Source of the DNA: Actinomycetes bacterium
GTDB taxonomy: Bacteria > Actinomycetota > Actinomycetes > Streptosporangiales > Streptosporangiaceae
Assembly: GCA_023425615.1 (NCBI GenBank)
Contig: JAFACJ010000760.1
Coordinates: 1-8,429 of the forward strand
Direction: 5' to 3'
DNA: 8,429 bases
How positions within the stretch are numbered: position 1 is the stretch's first letter; each line of letters opens with the position of its first letter. The notes under the pieces are model-generated. The model did not search any database, had not been told where the DNA came from, and worked only from the letters and a program-made list of their open reading frames with translations. The position numbers and the translations under genes were made by a program. Below are positions 1 through 5,234 of this stretch, one piece after another.

Positions 1-595
1 GCGGGGAGCCCGGCGGCACGGGCGGCGCCGCGGCCGTGGGCGTGGGCTGCGCGGCGCCGGGCAGGACCGCGACCGGGCCGTCCGGCGACCGCCGGGCGAT
101 GACGTCGAAGAGCTGGCCGGGGAGCATGATCGGATGCCGTACCAGGATCTTGCCCAGGGCCTCGGGCGGGATGCGGACCTGGGCGCGCGGCCGGTGCGGG
201 CCCTGGTCTACCTCGACGAGGTGGACGGTGCCCTGCTGTTCGTGCCGCCGCTCGACGGAGACGATCGTCCCGTTGACGCGGAGGATGTCGACCCAGACCC
301 GGTCGGCGGACAGCCCGTCGGGAGTGGGGCGCACCACGGCGTCACGGCCGGGCAGCAGGGCCTCGGGCCCCGACCGTCCGCCGTGCCAGACCCCGGTGCC
401 GGCGGACATGGGCACCCGGTACTCGCGGGGACCGCGTGAGTCGTCACCCGGCCCGGCCGGTGTCCACAGGACGAGCAGATGGGGGCTGGCGTCGAGGATC
501 CGCCCTTCGGTGGCGTGCAGCGGCGGCGATCCGGAGGGGATGGACCGTCCGGTGGCTCCCAGGACGGCGGTTTTCAACCTCCGGCGTCGGCGCAT
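1..595 (-). CDS. Hypothetical protein, 3' end beyond the window (partial)
   Basis: An open frame on the minus strand starts at ATG 593-595 and stays open to base 1, giving 198 visible residues. A good ribosome-binding site (GAGAGGGG) lies a few bases upstream at about 602-608. GC at the third codon position is very high, as expected for a Streptomyces gene. The protein opens with an arginine-rich MRRRRRLK stretch. A mixed beta-type region follows, with RILDASPHLLVLWTP near residues 32-46 and VWVDILRVNGTIVSVERR near 100-117. The visible part ends in a Pro/Ala/Thr-rich stretch that looks like a linker. No transmembrane segment or catalytic motif is visible and I do not recognise the family. The basic N-terminus and hydrophobic strands would fit a small surface-binding or OB-like fold, but that is a guess. 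It diverges from the sigma factor gene across 240 bases. Confidence 0.7.
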   Translation of the reverse strand, partial: MRRRRRLKTAVLGATGRSIPSGSPPLHATEGRILDASPHLLVLWTPAGPGDDSRGPREYRVPMSAGTGVWHGGRSGPEALLPGRDAVVRPTPDGLSADRVWVDILRVNGTIVSVERRHEQQGTVHLVEVDQGPHRPRAQVRIPPEALGKILVRHPIMLPGQLFDVIARRSPDGPVAVLPGAAQPTPTAAAPPVPPGSP

Positions 596-835
596 GACAC
601 CCCTCTCTACCGTTGCTGTCAAATGTGTTCGTCTCGCTGTTGTCAACAGTTACCCGGCAACGGCCGCTTGTCGACCAATTTGTCCATAACTCGCGGTTCT
701 GCGAGGTGGGTTTCTCGTCCCCGGTGCAATTTTTGCTCACTCGGTTGACCCGAAAATGGTGATTTAGGGAAGCCATAATTACGATCTTCATGTCAAGGTA
801 CGCCTCAGGACAGGTTCCCGAGAGCGGGGATTGAT
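596..835. promoter_or_regulatory. Divergent intergenic region with a CTGTTG-T-CAACAG palindrome
   Basis: These 240 bases separate the leftward hypothetical gene from the rightward sigma gene, so both promoters should lie here. The region is clearly less GC-rich than its surroundings, especially around 655-790. It holds a perfect palindrome CTGTTGTCAACAG at 637-649. The hexamer TGTCAA (TTGACA on the minus strand) occurs at 617-622, 642-647 and 791-796. The minus-strand TTGACA copies look like -35 boxes, but I find no convincing -10 box at 16-18 bases for either. A GGGGA ribosome-binding site at 826-830 serves the sigma gene. No open frame here looks coding. The palindrome could be an operator. 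Confidence 0.4.
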
Positions 836-1816
836 ATGGAGAATCCGGCACATAGAGAGTTCGCTGACTATGTGGCGCGGCGCGGTCCCGTCCTGCTGCG
901 CACGGCGCGGCGGCTCGCCGGGGATCCGGGCGAGGCCGAGGACCTGCTGCAGGCCGCGCTCACCAGGACCTATCTGGCCTGGGACCGCATCCACGACCGC
1001 GCCGCCCTCGACGGCTACGTCAGACGCGCCATGGTCAACATCCGGATCTCCTGGTGGCGCCGCCGCCGGCTCGACGTCTTCCCCACCGCCGACCTGCCCG
1101 AGGTGCCGGTCGAGGACTGCACACGCCGCAGCGAGCTGAGCGACTGCCTCCAGCGCGCGCTGCGCCGCCTCTCCGCCCGCCAGCGGACCACCCTCATGCT
1201 CCGCTACTACGAGGACCTCTCCGAGACCGAGGTCGCCGCGCGGCTCGGCGTCAGCGTCGGGACCGTGAAATCGACGGTCTCGCGTGCCGTCGCCAGACTC
1301 CGCGACGACATCGGTCTCGGCGGTGACTTTCAGATCCCCAGCCCCAGGGGTACCCCTCGTGACCGCCCCCCATTAAGGTCATGGCACTCAACGGACAACG
1401 CCCGTCATTTGGGAGTCTCCATGCGTCTGCGTTCTGTTCTCCTGGCGGTCGCCCTTCTGCCCGTGGCAGCCTGCGGCGGCGGCAGCGACGGCGTCGACAA
1501 GAAGACCAGCTGCGACCGGATGAAAAGCGCGATCAGCTCCATAGGGGCGCTGCAGGCCCAGGAGAACGGCGACGGTCCGGGAGACTTCGCCAAGATCTAC
1601 TCTGATGCCGCCACCCAGATCCGTACCGCCGCGAACACCTCGTCCGACGCCGGAGCGAAGGCAGCCGGCGTCAAGGTCGCCGACGCCCTGGACCAGCTCG
1701 CCAAGGCCCACAAATCCGGCGACGCCAGCGGCAGCCCCGCGGCCCTGGAGGCCAGCGGCGCCCTGGCCACCGCCGCCGGAGACTTCGAGAAGCAGTGCGG
1801 CCCCGTCACCGGCTGA
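836..1816 (+). CDS. SigE-family ECF RNA polymerase sigma factor, reading in frame into a lipoprotein
   Basis: Residues 1-163 are a complete small ECF sigma factor of the actinobacterial SigE family, which recruits RNA polymerase to alternative promoters. Region 2 covers about residues 8-77 (LAGDPGEAEDLLQAALTRTY, YVRRAMVN, then ISWWRRRR). Region 4 covers about 104-157, with a helix-turn-helix at TEVAARLGVSVGTVKS. The start at ATG 836 has a GGGGA ribosome-binding site six bases upstream. Family members usually end near residues 160-175. Here no stop occurs: the frame crosses a linker with weaker third-position GC and a rare TTA codon (about 1374) and joins the lipoprotein below at Met196. A TGA lies at 1324-1326 in another frame, exactly where the sigma would normally end, so a one-base indel (real or from sequencing) would restore a normal 163-residue protein. 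The sigma identity is firm; the 326-residue fusion is doubtful. Confidence 0.85.
   Translation: MENPAHREFADYVARRGPVLLRTARRLAGDPGEAEDLLQAALTRTYLAWDRIHDRAALDGYVRRAMVNIRISWWRRRRLDVFPTADLPEVPVEDCTRRSELSDCLQRALRRLSARQRTTLMLRYYEDLSETEVAARLGVSVGTVKSTVSRAVARLRDDIGLGGDFQIPSPRGTPRDRPPLRSWHSTDNARHLGVSMRLRSVLLAVALLPVAACGGGSDGVDKKTSCDRMKSAISSIGALQAQENGDGPGDFAKIYSDAATQIRTAANTSSDAGAKAAGVKVADALDQLAKAHKSGDASGSPAALEASGALATAAGDFEKQCGPVTG
1421..1816 (+). CDS. Small secreted lipoprotein
   Basis: This is a 131-residue protein with a textbook lipoprotein signal: MRLR, a hydrophobic core SVLLAVALLP, then lipobox V15-A16-A17-C18 followed by GGGSDG. Cys18 would be lipidated and the protein anchored on the outer face of the membrane. 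The mature part is mostly helical and Ala/Gly/Ser-rich. Cys31 and Cys126 near its two ends could form a disulphide. GGGAG at 1411-1415 is a good ribosome-binding site for ATG 1421, so the gene can be translated alone although it shares its frame with the upstream sigma gene. A perfect AGGGGTACCCCT palindrome at 1346-1357 sits between the sigma core and this start. Function is unknown. By position it could sense envelope conditions for the sigma factor, but no anti-sigma domain is visible. Confidence 0.75.
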   Translation: MRLRSVLLAVALLPVAACGGGSDGVDKKTSCDRMKSAISSIGALQAQENGDGPGDFAKIYSDAATQIRTAANTSSDAGAKAAGVKVADALDQLAKAHKSGDASGSPAALEASGALATAAGDFEKQCGPVTG

Positions 1817-1822
1817 ATCGCT

Positions 1823-1851
1823 TTGCCGCACTCCCCCACTACCGGTACTCT
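1823..1851 (+). promoter_or_regulatory. Candidate promoter of tRNA-Ser
   Basis: TTGCCG (1823-1828) and TACTCT (1846-1851) are separated by 17 bases, close to a housekeeping sigma-70-type promoter. Transcription would start near 1858, about 15 bases before the mature tRNA, which leaves a short 5' leader for RNase P. Confidence 0.45.
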
Positions 1852-1872
1852 TGCACTGGCCCACAGGGCCTT

Positions 1873-1964
1873 GGAGGTGTCGCCTAGTACGGTCTATGGC
1901 GCCGCACTGCTAATGCGGTTTGGGTGCAAGCCCATCGCGAGTTCAAATCTCGCCACCTCCGCCA
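1873..1964 (+). tRNA. tRNA-Ser (GCU anticodon)
   Basis: A complete class II tRNA of 92 bases with encoded CCA. The acceptor stem is GGAGGTG with CACCTCC and discriminator G, followed by CCA at 1962-1964. The anticodon stem CCGCA/TGCGG encloses the loop CTGCTAA, with anticodon GCT at 1909-1911, which reads AGC/AGU serine codons. A long variable arm (GGGTGCAAGCCC) is typical of serine tRNAs. The T arm is GCGAG-TTCAAAT-CTCGC. An integrase gene begins its region just beyond the 3' end, so the tRNA gene serves as the integration site and remains intact. Confidence 0.97.
1909..1964 (+). other. attL: Presumed attachment site (tRNA-side att junction)
   Basis: Tyrosine integrases of actinobacterial elements usually recombine within the 3' half of a tRNA gene, between the anticodon loop and the 3' end, and the element restores that half. 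Here the integrase gene lies directly beyond the 3' end of tRNA-Ser and the tRNA is whole. The span given is the segment most likely to contain the core. The second copy, which would fix its limits, is not in the window; I found no repeat of the tRNA 3' end elsewhere in it. Confidence 0.55.
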
Positions 1965-1970
1965 CTTGAC

Positions 1971-2003
1971 CAGGGAGTTCGTCCACACCGGGCGGACTCC
2001 CTG
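1971..2003. terminator. Stem-loop after tRNA-Ser, between convergent tRNA and integrase genes
   Basis: CAGGGAGTTCGTCC (1971-1984) and GGGCGGACTCCCTG (1990-2003) form a 14-base stem with two G-U positions and a five-base loop. It lacks a T tract, as is common for terminators in high-GC actinobacteria. Placed just past the tRNA and downstream of the leftward integrase, it could end transcription from both sides. Confidence 0.55.
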
Positions 2004-2060
2004 AGTCGTCTCAGCAGACCGTTCGTCCCCCGTGCTGGCACATTGATGGCACCAAGCGCC

Positions 2061-3590
2061 TCAGGCTCGGTTCCGGCGCGGCACGAACGCCGCGATCTTC
2101 TTCGCCGCGTCCTCGGCCAGCTCCTCGGCGACGACGGCGTACACGTCTTTCGTGAAGCTCACGCTCGCGTGGCCGAGCACGTCGGAGACGAGCTTGTCGT
2201 TCACCCCGGCCGCGATGAGCATCGTGGCGCTACCGTGCCGGAGATCGTGGAACCGGATCGGCGGGAGCGCCGGGCCCTCGAGCGCCAAGCGGACAACGTC
2301 CTCCGGCGTCCGGTGATGACGGGCGATCCTGGCCACGTCCCACCCATCCGCCTGCCGCTGCCGCAGCGCGTTGTACCGCTCGCACAGCAACTCGAACCGC
2401 TGCGACACGTACGCCGGCCGAAGCTCCCGGCCATCCTCGTAGGTGAACACGCGGCTGGTGTCGACCCACGCCTCACCCCAGCTCATGCGCTCCTCGAGCT
2501 GAGTCTTCCGCCACGTCTTCAGCACGGCGCCGGTCCCCTCGTCGAACACGATGTGCCGGTCACCCGCATCAGTCTTCGTGTCGTCGAGCTCGTCATCCTG
2601 CTGGGCCGCCAGGACGTGCAGCCGGTTGCGGTCGAGGCTGACGTTCGGCCACTCCAACCCGACCAGCTCGCCGCGGCGCATCCCCCAGTAGGAAGCCAAG
2701 TGCCACAGGCCGTAGAGCCGATCGTGCTCGGCGAAGTCGAGGAATGCGCCGCACTGCGTCGCCGTCCACACCATCACCTTGCCGGGGATCTTCCCGGTCT
2801 TCTGCCAGTGCTCGACCCGCTCGGGCGTCCACAGCAGCGGCCGCGTCCTGGTCTTCCTGCCGCCGCCCTTCGACCGGAACACGCCGTCGGCAGGGTTGGC
2901 CGGCAGGATCTTCGACAGCTTCACCGCGTCGTTCAGTGCCCCGGTGAGGACGGCGTGCATGCGCTTGATTCTGGCTTCGGTCAGCGGACGGGTAGACACC
3001 CGCTTGCCGTCCCGCGATGCCCGCGCAGCGAGGAGACGACGCAGCAGCTCGGATGGCCGCTCGTCTTGGGTCTCTCGGTTGATCTGCCGCATGGCGGCGT
3101 AGAGGTCGCGGACGTGGTGGTCGCGTAGATCGACCAGCTTGAGATGCCCGATGCCGGGCTTGAAGTACAGCTCGATCGCCTCGCGCTCGGCGGTGAGCGT
3201 CGACTTCTTCAGCCCGTCGCCGGCCTCCGACTCGGCGACCCGCCACGCGAGGCGCTTCTCAAGGTAGGCGCCGACAGTGATCTTCCGGTCGTCCGTGAAC
3301 CCGGTTTGGCCGGCCTGACCCAGGACGCGGGCGAGCTCGTTCTGACATTCCTTCTCGGTGTCGAACGGGCCGATCCGCGGCTGGCGGCGCTTGCCGTCCG
3401 CGGTCTTGGGCGCCTCGTACCGGACGTACCACTTCCCGTGTTTCGTGGACCGCTCGAGCGGCTTGCCGTCGGCGTCGAGCTTGGGCGTGCCGTCCTTCTC
3501 CAGAACGGGGGACTTGAACTTGGGGCACTGCTTGCCGAGCAGGCGGCCGGTCTCGGGGTCACGACATGAACAGGCGCGGTAGGGCTTCAT
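2061..3590 (-). CDS. int: Tyrosine site-specific recombinase (integrase)
   Basis: A 509-residue integrase that would recombine the element with tRNA-Ser. All catalytic residues of the phage integrase family are visible: Arg305 in GMRRGELVGLEW, the beta-hairpin Lys339 in DDTKTDAGDRH, His448 and Arg451 in FHDLRHG, His474 in LGHAS and the nucleophile Tyr484 in DVYAVV. The N-terminus has a Cys cluster (C7, C9, C22: ACSCRDPETGR...QCP) seen in actinobacterial integrases. The SAM-like core-binding domain spans about residues 103-230. The protein is longer than the usual 350-420 residues. Part of the extra length is a helix-turn-helix-like insert at about 405-440 (GWDVARIARHHRTPEDVV) just before the HxxR box. 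ATG 3590 overlaps the end of the XRE gene by 4 bases and has GGAG nearby, so the two genes are translationally coupled and share a promoter. Confidence 0.95.
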   Translation of the reverse strand: MKPYRACSCRDPETGRLLGKQCPKFKSPVLEKDGTPKLDADGKPLERSTKHGKWYVRYEAPKTADGKRRQPRIGPFDTEKECQNELARVLGQAGQTGFTDDRKITVGAYLEKRLAWRVAESEAGDGLKKSTLTAEREAIELYFKPGIGHLKLVDLRDHHVRDLYAAMRQINRETQDERPSELLRRLLAARASRDGKRVSTRPLTEARIKRMHAVLTGALNDAVKLSKILPANPADGVFRSKGGGRKTRTRPLLWTPERVEHWQKTGKIPGKVMVWTATQCGAFLDFAEHDRLYGLWHLASYWGMRRGELVGLEWPNVSLDRNRLHVLAAQQDDELDDTKTDAGDRHIVFDEGTGAVLKTWRKTQLEERMSWGEAWVDTSRVFTYEDGRELRPAYVSQRFELLCERYNALRQRQADGWDVARIARHHRTPEDVVRLALEGPALPPIRFHDLRHGSATMLIAAGVNDKLVSDVLGHASVSFTKDVYAVVAEELAEDAAKKIAAFVPRRNRA

Positions 3591-4255
3591 GGGGAGTCTC
3601 CATGCTCTTGCGGGTCGAGCTTGCGAAGTTCTTCAGGGAGGGCCGGAGGGGTCAGGCCGGAGGACCGCAGCCATTCGCGTACCTGAAGCAGGAGCGTTAC
3701 CTGTGTGTGGAGGTCGTCGGCGACGTCCCGGACGAACTCCTTGAGGCCTTCTTCTGTGTCGCCGTTCAGCTGCTTTACCTTGTGCTTCAGCAAGGGGTCG
3801 GAGTCCATGCTCAGCAGTCTTTCCACCGTGCGGTCGTGGAGGGAGAGCAGGAGGAGCGGCCGATCGGTTAGGGGTCGCTGTTCGCTGGCCCCTTCGCCGT
3901 ACGTTCGCCCTGGTGCTGGCGGCGGACCTTCCCCGATGAACCACTTGGCTGCTTCCCAGGTTTTCATCTCCACGCCAGGGATCGCCTCGACGGTGTCTTC
4001 TCTCCCCAGTGGATAGATCAGCTGGGTCGGCTCGATGTCGAGCACGCGGGCGAGAACGATCAGCTCGGCCACGTTCACCACCGACCTGCGGCCAGTTTCG
4101 AGATTCGCGATCACGGTCTTGTGGATCGGGTAGCCGCACTCTGCGCACGCCTCTGAGAGCTGACGCGCACTCCAGCCCTTGCGTCCTCGGTAGTGACGGA
4201 TCAGGGCGCCGGTCGTCCGAGCCTGCTGCACTGCCCATTCCTCTGGTGTTGTCAC
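3587..4255 (-). CDS. XRE-family helix-turn-helix regulator (probable element repressor)
   Basis: A 222-residue protein with an XRE/Cro-type DNA-binding domain at residues about 15-81 (GALIRHYRGRKGWSARQLSE, then KTVIANLETGRRSVVNVAEL). A linker containing WEAAKWFIGEG and a Pro-rich stretch follow. The C-terminal part, about 165-205, is helical and probably dimerises. It has no peptidase motif, so it is not a self-cleaving LexA-type repressor. It is the first gene of the leftward operon with the integrase and diverges from the excisionase-like genes, the usual position of a lysogeny-type repressor. The start is GTG 4255. A perfect AAGGAGG on its strand (4279-4273) lies 17 bases upstream, too far for normal use, and no better in-frame start is present. 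A TACGTT box about six bases before the GTG suggests a nearly leaderless transcript instead. Confidence 0.88.
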   Translation of the reverse strand: MTTPEEWAVQQARTTGALIRHYRGRKGWSARQLSEACAECGYPIHKTVIANLETGRRSVVNVAELIVLARVLDIEPTQLIYPLGREDTVEAIPGVEMKTWEAAKWFIGEGPPPAPGRTYGEGASEQRPLTDRPLLLLSLHDRTVERLLSMDSDPLLKHKVKQLNGDTEEGLKEFVRDVADDLHTQVTLLLQVREWLRSSGLTPPALPEELRKLDPQEHGDSP

Positions 4256-4312
4256 AGGAGCAACGTACCGAACCTCCTTGTGCTCTGTGAACGCTCCTGT
4301 AGGTTACTGCTT
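4254..4312. promoter_or_regulatory. Divergent promoter/operator between the XRE regulator and the excisionase-like genes
   Basis: The 57-base gap holds a perfect inverted octamer, ACAGGAGC (4254-4261) and GCTCCTGT (4293-4300), one copy close to each gene start. Rightward, TTGTGC (4278-4283) and TAGGTT (4300-4305) are 16 bases apart and only seven bases before ATG 4313. Leftward, TTCACA (about 4296-4291 on the minus strand) and TACGTT stand 18 bases apart ahead of GTG 4255. Both messages would thus be leaderless or nearly so, and each octamer would overlap or touch its promoter. The obvious reader is the XRE protein. The repeats are seen; the promoters and the regulator pairing are inferred. 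Confidence 0.55.
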
Positions 4313-4537
4313 ATGAAGCAAGGTCAAGCCGATTATGTTGCTGGAGAAGCGACAAAGGATGATCTGATCACCCCCCAGCAGTTCGCCGACATGGCCAAGG
4401 CATCCGTCCCAACGATCCGCCGTTGGGGTCGCCAGGGCATCGGCCCTGTTCCCCGCCGCATCGGGCCCCGGCTCGTCCGCTACCGCGCCGACGAAGTCAG
4501 GCAGTACCTCTTCGGCGAGAGCGGGCGGCAGTCATGA
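4313..4537 (+). CDS. AlpA/excisionase-like MerR-type helix-turn-helix protein (first copy)
   Basis: A 74-residue protein with a single winged helix-turn-helix of the HTH_17/AlpA type: LITPQQFADMAKASVPTIR (residues 18-36), then WGRQGIGPVPRRIGPR and LVRYRADEVRQYL. Such proteins act as excisionases (bending att DNA to steer the integrase to excision) or as activators of element genes. The start is ATG 4313, the first in-frame start after the divergent control region. An upstream extension to 4193 exists but runs through the XRE gene and its operator, so I rejected it. There is no clear ribosome-binding site, which fits a leaderless message. It overlaps the next gene by ATGA. Confidence 0.8.
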   Translation: MKQGQADYVAGEATKDDLITPQQFADMAKASVPTIRRWGRQGIGPVPRRIGPRLVRYRADEVRQYLFGESGRQS

Positions 4538-4755
4538 CTGTCGCGTGGAACCGCGATGCGATCGAGGCGCTGGGCCCCGTGACAGACGTGCCGACTGCGG
4601 CCTCCGTCTTGGCGATCTCGCCGGATACCGTTTACGACCTCATCCGCAGGGGCGAGTGGAGCATCACGCGCGTGCTGCGGCTCGGCCGCAAGATCCGCAT
4701 CCCGACTCACGACCTCATCGCCACCCTCTACGGGGCTGGAAGGGGTGCGGCGTGA
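4534..4755 (+). CDS. AlpA/excisionase-like helix-turn-helix protein (second copy)
   Basis: A 73-residue protein: VPTAASVLAISPDTVYDLI (residues 19-37) forms the helix-turn-helix, followed by RRGEWSITRVLRLGRKIRIP, the wing and basic turn typical of DNA-binding excisionase families, and a short tail. It starts at an ATGA overlap with the previous gene, so the two are made together. The tandem proteins share the fold but little sequence. One may be the excisionase and the other an activator of the downstream replication genes; which is which cannot be told from sequence. Confidence 0.82.
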   Translation: MTVAWNRDAIEALGPVTDVPTAASVLAISPDTVYDLIRRGEWSITRVLRLGRKIRIPTHDLIATLYGAGRGAA

Positions 4756-4913
4756 GCGAAAACGAATGTGCCATCCGAGTGCCATCGGTCAGCATCACCG
4801 CAGGTCAGAGCGACCGTTCCGCATTCCCAATGCGGTTTGAAAAGCGCTGTTCGATCCCCGAACCCGCCCACGAGATCGCTCCCTCGCCGCAGAAGTTGCG
4901 ACAGGAACCGTAG
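4752..4913 (+). CDS. Possible 53-residue protein, doubtful
   Basis: GTG 4752 overlaps the previous stop (GTGA) and opens a frame to TAG 4911-4913, directly abutting ATG 4914. Its position in the coupled chain favours a gene. Against it, third-position GC is clearly lower than in the neighbours, the sequence has no recognisable motif, and the DNA carries two perfect hairpins. It may be a spacer or control segment between the excisionase-like genes and the replication genes. Confidence 0.3.
   Translation: MSENECAIRVPSVSITAGQSDRSAFPMRFEKRCSIPEPAHEIAPSPQKLRQEP
4819..4863. repeat. Two adjacent inverted repeats, one resembling a tRNA anticodon arm
   Basis: CCGCATT-CCC-AATGCGG (4819-4835) is a perfect 7-base inverted repeat. 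GTTCG-ATCCC-CGAAC (4849-4863) is a perfect 5-base one, 13 bases further on. The first has the same CCGCA/TGCGG stem, seven-base loop and following TTTG as the anticodon arm of the tRNA-Ser used as integration site; AATGCGGTTTG is identical (4829-4839 versus 1912-1922). It is not a functional tRNA: no acceptor, D or T stem can be formed. Possible roles are protein-binding sites or an RNA structure in the operon message. Confidence 0.5.
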
Positions 4914-5234
4914 ATGCCCCCAGACGACAAGACAGCCGCCCCACCAACGCGAAAGGCGGGCCCCTCCACAGGACCCGCCCCAGAGATCGTGGCCCCTCAC
5001 CCAAAGGGAACGTCTCTCTTTGACCCCCACATTAGCGGCATCCCCCGCTCTCCCGCTGGCGGAAGGACCCGCACGGGCAGGACCGGCAGCGGCCCCAACG
5101 TCGCCCACCTCGAAGACGCCCGCCAGCTCTACGCGTGGGCCTGCGCCGTCCACCACCTGACCGGCCTCGGTCTGACCCCGATCGTTCCCGAGCACGTCGC
5201 CCGCGCCCTTCGCAAACGGGGGTGGTGGTCATGA
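4914..5234 (+). CDS. Small hypothetical protein upstream of PrimPol
   Basis: A 106-residue protein. The first 60 residues are Pro/Gly/Thr-rich and probably disordered. The C-terminal 40 residues are clearly coding, with high third-position GC, and contain the helical block EDARQLYAWACAVHHLTGL followed by IVPEHVARALRKRGWW. AGGA seven bases before ATG 4914 is a usable ribosome-binding site. A hairpin at 4955-4979 lies within the first codons, so GTG 4989 is a possible alternative start. It overlaps PrimPol by ATGA, so it is probably an accessory of replication. The family is not recognised. Confidence 0.7.
   Translation: MPPDDKTAAPPTRKAGPSTGPAPEIVAPHPKGTSLFDPHISGIPRSPAGGRTRTGRTGSGPNVAHLEDARQLYAWACAVHHLTGLGLTPIVPEHVARALRKRGWWS
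4955..4979 (+). terminator. GC-rich stem-loop early in the small hypothetical gene (possible attenuator)
   Basis: GGCGGGCCC (4955-4963) pairs with GGACCCGCC (4971-4979) in eight of nine positions, with a seven-base loop, preceded by GCGAAA. It looks like the T-less terminators of actinobacterial phages and elements, but it sits inside an open frame. It could dampen transcription between the excisionase-like genes and the replication genes. Confidence 0.4.

Noticed and set aside
444..851. A 135-codon minus-strand frame across the intergenic region
   Set aside because: It crosses a low-GC intergenic stretch and reads a shadow frame of the left partial gene, which has a better start, ribosome-binding site and codon bias.
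1920..3128. A 402-codon open frame on the plus strand
   Set aside because: It begins in the tRNA and runs antisense over the integrase gene, whose catalytic motifs are unmistakable. Long antisense frames are normal in GC-rich DNA.
1411..3604. The 13-mer GGGAGTCTCCATG at 1411-1423 and again at 3592-3604
   Set aside because: One copy is the lipoprotein start and the other lies antisense in the integrase/XRE overlap; a match of this length is expected by chance about once in a few windows of this size.
4193..4312. N-terminal extension of the first excisionase-like protein
   Set aside because: It would cover the start of the divergent XRE gene and the operator; the conserved part begins after ATG 4313.
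4752..4880. A tRNA gene suggested by an anticodon-like arm with loop TTCCCAA and a GTTCGATCC box
   Set aside because: No acceptor stem, D arm or T stem pairs correctly around it.
5135..5230. Earlier start for the PrimPol
   Set aside because: It would overlap the upstream gene by about 100 bases, while ATG 5231 gives the same ATGA overlap as the other operon junctions and a full-length PrimPol domain.
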